From Pseudomonadota bacterium (GTDB lineage: Bacteria; Pseudomonadota; Gammaproteobacteria; Burkholderiales; Rhodocyclaceae): DNA of 42,761 nucleotides. Position 1 is the first letter of the stretch. Each line of letters opens with the position of its first letter. The notes under the pieces are model-generated. The model made no database searches, had not been told where the DNA came from, and saw nothing but the letters and a program-made list of their open reading frames with translations. This document shows, piece by piece, positions 1-8,642 of the stretch. The stretch lies in contig CAUJIV010000024.1 of the NCBI GenBank assembly GCA_963205435.1, positions 1 through 42,761 on the forward strand, given 5' to 3'. Made by a program: the position numbers and the translations under genes.

Positions 1-1
1 G

Positions 2-268
2 GAGGCCTTCGCCAGGGGACTGGTGAGCCGCGTCGTCGACGACGCCAGGGTGGAGGAAGCAGCCCATGCCGCCGCCCGCCGCAACGCCGCCGGCGCGCCG
101 CTCGCCGCGCGCATGCACAAGAAGCTGGTGCGGCGGCTCGCCAGCAGCGCGCCGCCGCTGACGGCGGCGGAGGTTCGCGCCAGCTTTTCCTTCCTCGAGA
201 GCGAGGATTACCGCGAGGGCCTCGCCGCCTTCCTGGAAAAGCGCGCCCCGCGCTTCCAGGGACGCTAG
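2..268 (+). CDS. Enoyl-CoA hydratase/isomerase family protein, C-terminal fragment
   Basis: The reading frame is open from the first bases of the window, so only the last 88 residues are visible and the true start lies upstream. The visible part (EAFARGLVSRVVDD, then a helical AAARRNAAGAPLAAR stretch) resembles the C-terminal helices of crotonase-fold proteins. In that family the motif 'A...GLV..VV' precedes the trimerisation helices. The catalytic part is outside the window, so hydratase and isomerase cannot be told apart. It lies 29 bases before a malonyl-CoA synthetase-like gene on the same strand and is probably in the same operon, which suggests acyl-CoA or dicarboxylate metabolism. The family call rests on the tail alone. 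Confidence 0.7.
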   Translation, partial: EAFARGLVSRVVDDARVEEAAHAAARRNAAGAPLAARMHKKLVRRLASSAPPLTAAEVRASFSFLESEDYREGLAAFLEKRAPRFQGR

Positions 269-297
269 CGAGCGCCGGCGAGAGGCGGGAGGCGCGC

Positions 298-1833
298 ATG
301 AACCTCTACAGCCTGCTCGAAGCGCGCTTCCCGCGCGAGGCCGAGGCGCCGGCGCTGATCCTGCCCGGCGGCCGCCAGCTGAGCTACGGCGCGCTGGCGA
401 CCGCCTCGGCGCGCTACGCCGCCCTGCTCCACGAGAGCGGCGTGCGGCCGGGCGACCGCGTCGCCGCGCAGGTGGAGAAGTCGGCCGAGGCGCTGCTGCT
501 CTACCTCGGCTGCCTGCGCGCCGGCGGCGTCTTCCTGCCGCTGAATCCCGCCTACCGCCGCAACGAGGTGGAATATTTCCTCGGCGACGCCGAGCCGCGG
601 CTCTTCGTCTGCGACCCGGCGCGTATGGCCGAGGCGCAGGAGCTGGCCTGGGCGGCGCGCGTGCCGCTGGTGCACGACCTGGGCGCCGGCGGCGAGGGCA
701 GCCTCGCCGCCGCGGCGGCGCGGATGCCGGAGGATTTCGACACGGTTCCGCGCGGCGCCGATGACCTCGCCGCCATCATCTACACCTCCGGCACCACCGG
801 CCGCTCGAAGGGGGCGATGCTCGCCCACGGCCATCTCGCCGACAACGCGCTGGCGCTGCACCGCTGCTGGGGCTTCCGCCAGGGCGACGTGCTGCTGCAC
901 ATGCTGCCGATCTTCCACGTGCACGGCCTCTTCGTCGCCAGCCATTGCGCGCTGGCCAACGGCAGCCCGATGCTGTTCGAGCCGAAGTTCGACGCGGCGC
1001 GCGCGCTGCGCCTGCTGGCGCGGGCGACGGTGTTCATGGGCGTGCCGACCTACTACACGCGGCTGCTGCAGGAGCCGGGCCTGACGCGCGAGGCGGTCGC
1101 CGGCGCGCGCCTCTTCATCTCCGGCTCGGCGCCGCTGCTGCCGGAGACCTTCGCCGCCTTCGCCGAACGCACCGGCCACGTCATCCTCGAGCGCTACGGT
1201 ATGAGCGAGGGCGGCATGTTTGCCTCCAACCCGCTCGAGGGCGAGCGGCGCCGCGGCACGGTCGGCTTCCCACTGCCTGGCATGGAGATTCGCGTGGCCG
1301 GCGCCGACGACCGACCGCTGCCGGCCGGCGAGATCGGCCAGATCCAGGTGCGCGGCCGCGAAGGGGCGCCGGTCTTCGCCGGCTACTGGCGCATGGCGGA
1401 GAGGACGCGGCAGGAATTCAGCGCCGACGGCTATTTTCGCACCGGCGACCTCGGCTGCTTCGACGCCGACGGCTACCTCGCCATCGTCGGCCGCGGCAAG
1501 GACCTCGTCATCAGCGGCGGGCTGAACGTCTATCCGAAGGAGGTCGAGGAGGCCATCGATGCGCTGCCCGGCGTGGCCGAGTCGGCCGTCATCGGCCTGC
1601 CGCATCCCGACCTCGGCGAGGCGGTCGCCGCCGTGGTCGTGCGCAGGCCCGGCAGCGCGGCGCCGGACGCCGCCGGCCTCATCGCCGCGCTGCGGCCGCG
1701 GCTCGCCGGCTTCAAGCTGCCGAAGGCGGTGTTTTTCGTCGAGGAGCTGCCGCGCAACGCCATGGGCAAGGTGCAGAAGAACCAGCTGCGCCAGCGCTTT
1801 GCTCTCGACGGCGCGGAGCCGCCCCGGTCCTGA
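298..1833 (+). CDS. AMP-forming acyl-CoA ligase, malonyl-CoA synthetase (MatB) type
   Basis: This 511-residue protein belongs to the ANL superfamily, which activates a carboxylate with ATP and CoA. Visible signatures are the P-loop-like YTSGTTGRSKG near residue 162, ERYGMSEGG near 298, RTGDLG near 381, the hinge region GRGKDLVISGGLNVYPKEVE, and the C-terminal catalytic lysine (NAMGKVQ, Lys491). The stretch MLPIFHVHGLFVA and the overall length (about 500 residues, the usual MatB size) favour malonyl-CoA or methylmalonyl-CoA synthetase over long-chain acyl-CoA ligases, but substrate choice is an inference. The ATG at 298 follows a purine-rich GGCGGGAGG. The gene sits directly behind an enoyl-CoA hydratase fragment, consistent with an acyl-CoA operon. 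Confidence 0.8.
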   Translation: MNLYSLLEARFPREAEAPALILPGGRQLSYGALATASARYAALLHESGVRPGDRVAAQVEKSAEALLLYLGCLRAGGVFLPLNPAYRRNEVEYFLGDAEPRLFVCDPARMAEAQELAWAARVPLVHDLGAGGEGSLAAAAARMPEDFDTVPRGADDLAAIIYTSGTTGRSKGAMLAHGHLADNALALHRCWGFRQGDVLLHMLPIFHVHGLFVASHCALANGSPMLFEPKFDAARALRLLARATVFMGVPTYYTRLLQEPGLTREAVAGARLFISGSAPLLPETFAAFAERTGHVILERYGMSEGGMFASNPLEGERRRGTVGFPLPGMEIRVAGADDRPLPAGEIGQIQVRGREGAPVFAGYWRMAERTRQEFSADGYFRTGDLGCFDADGYLAIVGRGKDLVISGGLNVYPKEVEEAIDALPGVAESAVIGLPHPDLGEAVAAVVVRRPGSAAPDAAGLIAALRPRLAGFKLPKAVFFVEELPRNAMGKVQKNQLRQRFALDGAEPPRS

Positions 1834-1852
1834 CATCGCCGGCCGCCGCCGG

Positions 1853-2653
1853 CTACCAGACCAGGTTGCGCAGCATGTTGGTCGCCAGCAGGGCGAGGAA
1901 GAAGCCGAAGCCGCGCTTCAACCGCTTCACCGGCAGCCTATGCGCCGTGCGGGCGCCGAGCGGCGCGATCAGCATGGTCATGGCGGCGACGCCGATGAAG
2001 GCCGGCAGGTAGATGAAGCCGAAGCTGAAGGAGGGCAGCCCCGTCGCGTTCCAGCCGGCCAGGATGTAGCCGATGGCGCCGGCCAGCGCGATCGGAAAGC
2101 CGAGCGCCGCCGAGGTGCCGACGGCGTTGTGGATGGTGACGTTGTGCCAGAGCATGTAGGGGATCGAGAGGAAGCCGCCGCCCGCCGCCACCAGGCTGGA
2201 GACGATGCCGATCACCCCGCCGGCAAGGAACTGCCAGGCCTTCGCCGGCAGGGCGCGCGTCGGCTTCGGCTTGAAGTCGAGCACCATCTGCAGCGAGGCG
2301 TAATAGACGATGGCGATGAAGACGTAGGCGAGCGGCCGCGTCGGCACCAGGCTGGCGAACAGCGAGCCGCCGAGCGTGCCGAGCACGAGGCCCGGCGCCA
2401 TGGCGCGGAAGATCTCCCAGCGCACCGCGCCGTGGCCGTGGTGGGCGCGCATGCTGGAGATCGAGGTGAGGACGATGGTCGCCATCGAGGTGCCGAGGGC
2501 GAGGTGCATCAGGTGGTCCGGCGGGAAGCCCTGGCCGACGAAGGTCATGAACAGCAGCGGCACGATGATCAGGCCGCCGCCGACGCCGAACAGCCCGGCG
2601 ATGAAGCCGGCGAAGCAGCCGAGCAGCGGGTAAACCAGCCACCACGCGCTCAT
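1853..2653 (-). CDS. TauE/SafE family sulfite exporter-like permease
   Basis: This 266-residue integral membrane protein has about eight hydrophobic segments and the two repeated halves typical of TauE/SafE (DUF81) permeases. The glycine-rich FAGLFGVGGGLIIVPLL lies in the first half, and VAAGGGFLSIPYML with VGTSAALGFPIA in the second. Known members export small sulfur-containing or organic anions such as sulfite or sulfoacetate. The substrate here cannot be read from sequence. It converges on the acyl-CoA ligase and lies downstream of the EVE-domain gene, 58 bases away on the same strand, so the two may share a transcript. Length and topology are normal and no damage is seen. Confidence 0.85.
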   Translation of the reverse strand: MSAWWLVYPLLGCFAGFIAGLFGVGGGLIIVPLLFMTFVGQGFPPDHLMHLALGTSMATIVLTSISSMRAHHGHGAVRWEIFRAMAPGLVLGTLGGSLFASLVPTRPLAYVFIAIVYYASLQMVLDFKPKPTRALPAKAWQFLAGGVIGIVSSLVAAGGGFLSIPYMLWHNVTIHNAVGTSAALGFPIALAGAIGYILAGWNATGLPSFSFGFIYLPAFIGVAAMTMLIAPLGARTAHRLPVKRLKRGFGFFLALLATNMLRNLVW

Positions 2654-2711
2654 GCGCCTGCCCCGCTGCCGCGCCGATGGGCAAGGCGGCGGCGCGCCGC
2701 CGCGGCACGCC

Positions 2712-3176
2712 TCAAGCCCTGGCTCCCGCCAGGCGGCCGGTGATGAATTTCCATTCCGCCGGGTCGACCGGGGTGATCGACAGGCGGTTGCCCTTGGCCA
2801 GCACGCGCATGTGGGCGAGTTCCTCGTGCTTGCGCAGTTCCGCCAGGCTGACCAGCGGCAGCTTCCTCACCAGCCTGACGTCGATATTGAACCAGCGCGG
2901 GTTCTCCGGGGTCGCCTTCGCGTCGAAGTAGTGGCTCTTGCGGTCGTACTGGGTCTCGTCCGGGTAGGCGCGCCTGGCCACCTCGACGATGCCGACGATG
3001 CCCGGCTCGGCGCAGTTGGAGTGGTAGAAGAAGCAGCGGTCGCCCGGCTGCATCTGGTCGCGCATGAAATTGCGCGCCTGGTAGTTGCGCACGCCCGACC
3101 AGGCCGTCACCTTGTCGCGCGCCATGTCCTCGATGCCGTAGGCATCGGGTTCGCTCTTGAGCAGCCAGTAGCGCAT
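2712..3176 (-). CDS. EVE domain-containing protein (YTH-like fold)
   Basis: This 154-residue protein is a single EVE domain from end to end. It starts MRYWLLKSEPDAYGIEDM and contains WSGVRNYQARNFMRD and GDRCFFYHSN, followed by a PRWFNIDVRLV strand. The EVE fold belongs to the PUA/YTH group, which binds modified bases in nucleic acid; the role of the small stand-alone bacterial versions is not settled. The frame remains open upstream, but the ATG at 3176 is chosen because the family begins with exactly this MRYWL(L/F)KSEP motif and because AGGAAAAAG sits just before it. The TauE/SafE gene follows on the same strand. Confidence 0.9.
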   Translation of the reverse strand: MRYWLLKSEPDAYGIEDMARDKVTAWSGVRNYQARNFMRDQMQPGDRCFFYHSNCAEPGIVGIVEVARRAYPDETQYDRKSHYFDAKATPENPRWFNIDVRLVRKLPLVSLAELRKHEELAHMRVLAKGNRLSITPVDPAEWKFITGRLAGARA

Positions 3177-3468
3177 GTTCTTTTTCCTGTGGTTTTCTGG
3201 CGAGACCGTCATGTTAACAACTCGGCGCGCCGCTTGCAGGGTTTGCGCCGCTTCGCCGGACAAGGGGAAGACGCGGGACGAGGCGCCGTAGCGGCAACCG
3301 GCCGAGGGCGCCATCGCGAAACCGCGGATTCCCGCTTTCGCTGCCGTATCCCCCTGAAAAACGTGAATTTTTCCTGTAGGACGACTGCTACATCTGTCCG
3401 ATTGCGCGTCTTGGCCGGCACGCAGAAAATGGCTCCTGTTCGCGAACCGAAACTGATTGGCAATCATC
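3177..3468. other. Divergent intergenic region between the EVE gene and the secretion operon
   Basis: About 290 bases without a convincing gene. They must hold promoters for the minus-strand EVE gene and for the plus-strand tpsB-tpsA pair. It is noticeably more AT-rich than its surroundings around 3360-3475. It carries an interrupted palindrome at 3375-3392, listed separately. I see no strong sigma-70 pair, no structured RNA and no terminator with a U tract. Confidence 0.5.
3375..3392. promoter_or_regulatory. Interrupted palindrome upstream of tpsB, possible operator
   Basis: TGTAG and CTACA are separated by 8 bases, and the left arm itself lies in the short palindrome TCCTGTAGGA (3372-3381). 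It is about 80 bases before the tpsB start, where an activator site would be reasonable. The response regulator of the nearby two-component pair is one candidate binder, but nothing in the sequence proves it. Such short repeats also arise by chance. Confidence 0.25.
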
Positions 3469-5196
3469 ATGTTGAGCCACCTTGCTCCCCTGCGTCCGCA
3501 ATTGCGGGCGCTGCCGGCGCTGCTCGCCTCCTGCCTGGCCCTGCCGGTGCTGGCGCAGATTCCTCCCGATGCCGGCGCCGTGCAGCGCGAGACCGAGCGC
3601 GCGCTGCGGCCGATGCCGGCGGCGCCCGCGCCCGCCGTGCCCGCGAAGCCGCTGACGGATGAGGCCAGGGGAGCTCGCGTCACCGTGCGCGAGTTCATCA
3701 TAGAAGGAGCGAGCCTCAGGCCGGCCGAAGAGCTGAAGGCGCTGATGAGCGATCTCGTCGGCCGCTCGCTTGCCCTGGCCGAACTGGACCAGGCGGCCCA
3801 GCGCATCGTCCGCCACTATCGCGAGAACGGCTGGTGGGCGCGCGCCTACCTGCCCGAGCAGGACGCCACCGACGGGCGCATTCGCATCCAGGTGGTCGAG
3901 GGCCGCTATGGCGGCAGCCGCCTGGAGCAGCGGGGAACGACGCGCGCCGATGCCGGATTCGTCGAGCGCACGGTCGTCTCCCGCCTGGTCGAAGGCGAGC
4001 CGCTCTCCGCCGACGCCGTCGAGCGCGGCCTGCTGCTGGCCAACGACCTGGCCGGCATCCGCGCCACCGGCGTGCTCGGGCCGGGGGATCGGCCCGGCCA
4101 CAGCCGGCTGCGCTTGCGTGTCGAGGACACGTCGCTCCTCAGCGGCAATGCCGGCCTCGACAACGGCGGCATCAAGGCGACCGGCACGCTGCGCGCCTTC
4201 GGCGGCATCGCGCTCAACAACCTCGGCGGCCGTGGCGACCGGCTCTCCCTGCAAGCGCTCGCCGCCGCGCGGCTGGCGAGCGGCCGCATTGCCTGGCAAA
4301 CCCCGCTCGGCAGCGACGGCTGGTCGTTCGCCGCGCACGTTTCCCACCTGCGCTACCGGCTGGGTGAGCGCTTCCGCGCCCTCGACGGCAAGGGGCGCGC
4401 CACCACCGCCGGCGGCGAAATCCGCTACGCCCTGCTGCGCCAGGCAGACCGCAACCTCAACCTCTTCGCCGGCTACGAGCAGCGCCGCTACACGGACGAA
4501 CTGCTCGGCGCCACCAGCCGCCGCCACAAGGTGACGGCCTTCGGGCTGGGCCTGCGCGGCGACCAGCGCGACAGCCTGGGTGGGGGCGGCGTCACCTGGG
4601 GCGAACTGCGCCTGGTCGAGGGGCGCCTGCGCATCGGCGACGTTGCCGGCGACAAGGCGCTCGATGCCGCCGGGCCGCGCGCGGCCGGGGGCTACGGCAA
4701 GCTTGCCGGCGAGATCAGCAGGCTGCAGGCCCTCGGAGCGGGCTTCCGCCTGAGCGCGGCGCTGTCCGGCCAGTGGGCAAGGAAGAATCTCGGCGCCTCC
4801 GAGCAATTCGTCCTCGGCGGTCCCAACGGCGTGCGCGCCTATCCGGTCAACGAGGCGGCAGGCGACGAGGGTCTGCTGCTGCAACTTGCCCTGCAGCGGC
4901 CCTTCGGCAACGGCTGGCTGGCGCAGGGCTTCATCGACAGCGGCCGCATCCGCCAGCACAAGAACACCTGGGCCGGCTGGCGCGGCGGCGCGCGCGCGCC
5001 CAACAGCTACGGTCTCAGCGGCATCGGCATCGGCCTTGCCCACGAGGGCGGTGACGGCTGGGGCCGCTGGCGGCTCGCCGCCAGCCTGGCCACGCCCATC
5101 GGCCACAACCCCGGCCGCGACGCCCGCGGCCGCAACAACGACGGCAGCCGTGCCAGCGCCACCCGCCTCTGGCTGACCGCCAGCGCCGCCTTTTAG
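3469..5196 (+). CDS. Two-partner secretion outer-membrane transporter (TpsB, ShlB/FhaC/HecB family)
   Basis: This 575-residue Omp85-superfamily pore exports the partner TpsA protein across the outer membrane. A signal peptide is visible (LRALPALLASCLALPVLAQ). A first POTRA domain follows at about residues 65-142 (VTVREFIIEGASL through IRIQVVEG), then a second POTRA to about 220, then a 16-strand-type barrel. The conserved loop-6 region appears as GGPNGVRAYPVNEAAGDEG, equivalent to the VRGY/F element of FhaC. The ATG at 3469 is preferred because the signal peptide starts there. A TTG at 3457 would add four residues (MAII), and no strong ribosome site separates the two. tpsA begins 14 bases after the stop, so the two genes form an operon. 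Confidence 0.9.
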   Translation: MLSHLAPLRPQLRALPALLASCLALPVLAQIPPDAGAVQRETERALRPMPAAPAPAVPAKPLTDEARGARVTVREFIIEGASLRPAEELKALMSDLVGRSLALAELDQAAQRIVRHYRENGWWARAYLPEQDATDGRIRIQVVEGRYGGSRLEQRGTTRADAGFVERTVVSRLVEGEPLSADAVERGLLLANDLAGIRATGVLGPGDRPGHSRLRLRVEDTSLLSGNAGLDNGGIKATGTLRAFGGIALNNLGGRGDRLSLQALAAARLASGRIAWQTPLGSDGWSFAAHVSHLRYRLGERFRALDGKGRATTAGGEIRYALLRQADRNLNLFAGYEQRRYTDELLGATSRRHKVTAFGLGLRGDQRDSLGGGGVTWGELRLVEGRLRIGDVAGDKALDAAGPRAAGGYGKLAGEISRLQALGAGFRLSAALSGQWARKNLGASEQFVLGGPNGVRAYPVNEAAGDEGLLLQLALQRPFGNGWLAQGFIDSGRIRQHKNTWAGWRGGARAPNSYGLSGIGIGLAHEGGDGWGRWRLAASLATPIGHNPGRDARGRNNDGSRASATRLWLTASAAF

Positions 5197-5210
5197 GATT
5201 CGGAGGTCGC

Positions 5211-8200
5211 ATGAACCGCATCTACCGCCCTGTCTGGAACGCAGAGAGCCGGCAATACGTGCCGGCGCCCGAGAGCGCCCGTTCCCGCGGCAAGCGCGGC
5301 GGTCGCGGCGCAACAACGGTCGTGTTGCTGGGCGGCCTTCTGGCCGGCGCCTTCGCCCTGCCGGCGGCGGCCGGCTCGCTCGCCCCTGACACCCTGCCGA
5401 CGGGCGGACAGCTCGTCGCCGGACAGGCGCAGATCGAGCAATCCGCCAGCCAGATGACCATCCGGCAGGCCACGGACAAGGCCATCCTGCACTGGCAGGG
5501 CTTCGACATCGGCAGCCAGGCCGGCGTGACCTTCCAGCAGCCCTCGGCCAGTGCCGTGGCGCTGAACCGTGTGCTGGCCGGAGACGCCAGCCGCATCGAA
5601 GGGGCCTTGAACGCCAACGGCCAGGTCTGGCTCATCAACCCCAACGGGGTGATCTTCGGCCAGGGCGCGCGGGTTGATGTGGGCGGCCTTGTCGCCTCCA
5701 CGCTCGACACGAGCGACGAGGACTTCCTTGCCGGCCGCAAGCGATTCACCCGCAGCGGCGCAACCGGCGCGGTCGAGAACTACGGCGAGATCACCGCTGC
5801 TGGCGGTGGCCTCGTCGCGCTGCTCGCGCCCACGGTGAGGAACGAGGGCGTCATCCGCGCCCGGCTCGGCCAGGTCGTCATGGCCGCCGGCGATGCGGCG
5901 ACGCTCGCCACCGGTGCCGACGGACATCTCCAGATTGATCTGCATCCGGCTACCGTGCAGACCCTGATCGAGAACCGGCAGATGATCATCGCCGATGGCG
6001 GCGAGGTGGTCATGACCAGCGCCGCCGCCGACGCCCTGAGCAGCGGCGTGGTGGCCAACGAGGGCACGGTGCAGGCGCGCACGGTGCAGGAGAAGGACGG
6101 GCGCATCCTGCTGCTGGCCGACATGCGCCATGGGGAAACCCGGGCCGCCGGCAACCTGCAGGCGAAGTTCATCGAGACCAGCGCCGCGCAGGTCGAACTG
6201 GATCAGGACCTGAACGTCGATAGCCAGGGCGGCGAATGGCTGATCGACCCCACCGACATCACCATCGACGGCGCCAAGGCGGCAGCCATCCAGACTGCGC
6301 TGGGAAGCGGTAACGTCACCGTCACCACGGCTGACAGCGGCAACAACACGGGCTGGGGTGGCGGAAGCAATCCGGGCGCGGGTGGCGACCCTGGCGACAT
6401 CCATGTCAATGCCGGAATCAGCTGGAGCCAGCACCTGCTCACCCTCAACGCCGATCGCGACATCCACATCAACGCCACGCTCAATGCCAGCAATACCGCC
6501 GGGCTGGCGCTCGAATACGGCCAGGGTGCGGTCAATGCCGGCAACACCTCCGATTACCGCATTCATGCGCCGGTCAACCTCGCCGGTACCGGGAGCTTCT
6601 CCACCAAACTCGGCAGCGACGGCGTGACGCTGCCTTACACCATCATCACCGCGTTGGGCAGTGCCACCGACAATAGTGCCGGCGGCAACAACACCTTGCA
6701 GGGGCTGGCGCATGCCAGCATGCAAGGCGGCAACTATGTCCTCGGCGCCGACATCGCCGCCGCCACCACCGCCGGTTGGAACGCTGGTGCAGGCTTTGCG
6801 CCCATCGGCGATTTCACAACCAAGTACTCAGGTCGCTTCGATGGCCTCGGGCACACCATCAGCGGGTTGTCTATCAATCGTCCCGGCGTACAAGCCATCG
6901 GTCTCTTTGGCTGGACCGCACCCAGTTCGGCGATCCTCCATCTTGGCGTTGCCAATGCGGATGTGCGCAGCATGAACGCCACTGGCATCCTTGTCGGCGT
7001 CGCCGAAGGCCTCATCAGCCGCGCCTGGAGTAGCGGAACCCTGCAGATCACCGGCCAGGGTGGCGGCGGACTGGTCGGCAGCAACGACGGCATCATCGAG
7101 GACAGTTTTTCGTTGGCGAATGTCACCGGAGGAACTGATATCGGCGGATTGGTGGGCTATGACTACGACACCATCCGCCGCTCCTACGCCACCGGCAGCG
7201 TCACGGGCACCCAGGCCGCGGGCGGGCTGGTGGGCACCATCCTCGGCACCATTTTCGGCAGCTATGCCACCGGCAGCGTCTCGGTCTCCAGCTGGGGCGG
7301 GGGCGGACTGGTTGGTTACCGTATTTCGGGATCGGCAAGCAATTCCTTCTGGGATACCCAGACTTCTGGCCAAGTCAGCAGTGCGGTCGGAAGCGGTCTC
7401 ACCACGGCCCAGATGAAGCAGCAGGCGAGCTTCACGGGATGGGATTTCACCAACGCTTGGCGCATTTATGAAAACGACTCCTATCCGGTACTGCGCGACC
7501 TGCAACGCCCGACCATCGTCACCGCCAACAACGACACCCGGTCCTACGACGGCTCGGCCTATACCGGCAACAACGGCTATACCGCAGCCGGCGCAACCTT
7601 GACCGGCACCCCGACATGGGGCGGCACCAGTCAGGGTGCGATCAACGCCGGCAACTACCCGATCGGCATCAGCGGCCTGTCGACGAGCTACACGACCCAG
7701 GCGGACTACCAGAAGTGGGGCGACATCCTCTACAACGACGGCGTCCTGTCGGTCACCCCGGCCGCGCTCACCATTACCGCGAGCAATGCGAGCAAGAGCT
7801 ATGGACAGAGCTTGAGCTTCAGCGGCAGCGAATTCAGCTCGAGCGGGCTGCAGAACGGCGAGACCATCGGCAGCGTGAGCCTGGCGAGCGCTGGCGCGGC
7901 CGCCGGTGCGGCGGCGAGTGGCTCGCCCTACGCCATCACCGCGAGCGCTGCGAGCGGCGGCACGTTCAGCGCCGGCAACTACAACATCACCTATGCCAAC
8001 GGCAGCCTCACCGTCACCCCGGCCGCGCTCACCATTACCGCGAGCAATGCGAGCAAGTCGTATGACGGCAACGCATGGAGCGGCGGCAATGGCGTCAGCT
8101 ACACAGGTTTCGCCAATGGCGAGGGTGTGGCCGTGCTTAGCGGCAGCCTGTCCTACGGTGGCAACAGTCAGGGAGCGATCGATGCCGGCAGCTACTTGAT

Positions 8201-8438
8201 CACTCCACAGGGACTTACAGCGCCGAATTACCACCTGATCTTTGTCGATGGCACCCTGACCATCTTGCCGGTGTCTTCGCCCTATTCCCTGGGCGCTGCA
8301 CGGATCGATAGCGTCAATCGCGATCTGTTCGCCCTTGGTGGCGGCCAGGGAGCTTTTTCGGCCGAGACCTTCGCGAGAGGCTTCCGTTCCTCGATCCCGT
8401 ATCTGAGCGAGGAGGAGGATGCCGTACCGATCCGCTGA
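5211..8438 (+). CDS. Two-partner secretion exoprotein (TpsA) with GLUG and MBG repeats
   Basis: This 1075-residue secreted protein follows its transporter with a good GGAGG site. It starts with an extended signal peptide region (MNRIYRPVWNAESRQYV), as in many TpsA proteins. The TPS secretion domain spans about residues 60-180, with the hallmark VWLINPNGVIFGQGA. A beta-helix region follows. Residues about 503-722 carry GLUG-type motifs (GGLVGSNDGIIEDS, GGLVGYDYDTIRRSYATGS). Residues about 765-1022 hold three MBG-like modules (TITASNASKSYDGN type). The tail of about 50 residues ends EEEDAVPIR and resembles neither a CdiA toxin nor an anchor. It is short compared with filamentous haemagglutinins (often above 2000 residues), so an adhesin or biofilm matrix role is likelier than contact-dependent inhibition. 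GC content drops in the repeat part. Confidence 0.9.
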   Translation: MNRIYRPVWNAESRQYVPAPESARSRGKRGGRGATTVVLLGGLLAGAFALPAAAGSLAPDTLPTGGQLVAGQAQIEQSASQMTIRQATDKAILHWQGFDIGSQAGVTFQQPSASAVALNRVLAGDASRIEGALNANGQVWLINPNGVIFGQGARVDVGGLVASTLDTSDEDFLAGRKRFTRSGATGAVENYGEITAAGGGLVALLAPTVRNEGVIRARLGQVVMAAGDAATLATGADGHLQIDLHPATVQTLIENRQMIIADGGEVVMTSAAADALSSGVVANEGTVQARTVQEKDGRILLLADMRHGETRAAGNLQAKFIETSAAQVELDQDLNVDSQGGEWLIDPTDITIDGAKAAAIQTALGSGNVTVTTADSGNNTGWGGGSNPGAGGDPGDIHVNAGISWSQHLLTLNADRDIHINATLNASNTAGLALEYGQGAVNAGNTSDYRIHAPVNLAGTGSFSTKLGSDGVTLPYTIITALGSATDNSAGGNNTLQGLAHASMQGGNYVLGADIAAATTAGWNAGAGFAPIGDFTTKYSGRFDGLGHTISGLSINRPGVQAIGLFGWTAPSSAILHLGVANADVRSMNATGILVGVAEGLISRAWSSGTLQITGQGGGGLVGSNDGIIEDSFSLANVTGGTDIGGLVGYDYDTIRRSYATGSVTGTQAAGGLVGTILGTIFGSYATGSVSVSSWGGGGLVGYRISGSASNSFWDTQTSGQVSSAVGSGLTTAQMKQQASFTGWDFTNAWRIYENDSYPVLRDLQRPTIVTANNDTRSYDGSAYTGNNGYTAAGATLTGTPTWGGTSQGAINAGNYPIGISGLSTSYTTQADYQKWGDILYNDGVLSVTPAALTITASNASKSYGQSLSFSGSEFSSSGLQNGETIGSVSLASAGAAAGAAASGSPYAITASAASGGTFSAGNYNITYANGSLTVTPAALTITASNASKSYDGNAWSGGNGVSYTGFANGEGVAVLSGSLSYGGNSQGAIDAGSYLITPQGLTAPNYHLIFVDGTLTILPVSSPYSLGAARIDSVNRDLFALGGGQGAFSAETFARGFRSSIPYLSEEEDAVPIR
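7752..7796 (+). repeat. 45-base direct repeat, copy 1, inside tpsA
   Basis: This copy encodes the junction between MBG modules 1 and 2 (VTPAALTITASNASK). It is identical base for base to 8013-8057. The copies are 261 bases apart, exactly 87 codons, so recombination between them would delete or duplicate one whole module without changing frame. Confidence 0.9.
8013..8057 (+). repeat. 45-base direct repeat, copy 2, inside tpsA
   Basis: Second exact copy of the 7752-7796 segment, at the junction between MBG modules 2 and 3. The modules diverge on either side, so the identity is local and looks like recent duplication or gene conversion. Confidence 0.9.
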
Positions 8439-8575
8439 GTTCAGCAGGAGAATGCGGCAGGGACCCGCGTAAGGTGGTAGCGAACCAGCGCTGCATGCGT
8501 CGACGCGCGGCGAGCCGGCGTGCCGATAGGCTGGACAATCTGCCCGCCCTGCTGGTCTACTGCGGCTGCTGCATT

Positions 8576-8590
8576 GAATAACGGGTATTC
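8576..8590. promoter_or_regulatory. Small palindrome upstream of the histidine kinase
   Basis: GAATA and TATTC flank five bases. The element lies about 50 bases before the kinase start in the 203-base gap after tpsA. It could be an operator or part of a promoter. Support is limited to the symmetry and the AT-rich content in a GC-rich setting. Confidence 0.2.
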
Positions 8591-8591
8591 G

Positions 8592-8642
8592 ATGTTTCTG
8601 CCGTCGTCCTTCGTCATCAGGCCATTCTGGCCGAAGCAGTGA
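8592..8642 (+). CDS. Possible 16-codon leader peptide overlapping the kinase start
   Basis: An ATG at 8592 opens a frame of 16 codons (MFLPSSFVIRPFWPKQ) that stops with the TGA at 8640-8642, forming a TGATG overlap with the kinase ATG at 8642. This geometry is typical of translational coupling. No good ribosome site is seen before it, and a frame this short can occur by chance, so it is only a candidate. Confidence 0.2.
   Translation: MFLPSSFVIRPFWPKQ

Noticed and set aside
265-1836. A long minus-strand open frame opposite the acyl-CoA ligase
   Set aside because: The ligase has all its family motifs in the other direction; the antisense product has none.
2712-3806. A longer version of the EVE protein starting at 3806
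   Set aside because: The extension lacks family similarity and would overlap tpsB on the opposite strand. The family start MRYWLLKSEP is at 3176.
7000-8060. CRISPR-like or tandem DNA repeats
   Set aside because: The repetition is protein-level GLUG and MBG modules with one exact 45-base repeat; there is no regular repeat-spacer pattern.
5211-8438. A contact-dependent inhibition (CdiA) toxin
   Set aside because: The protein is short, lacks a VENN-type boundary and toxin domain, and no immunity-like gene follows.
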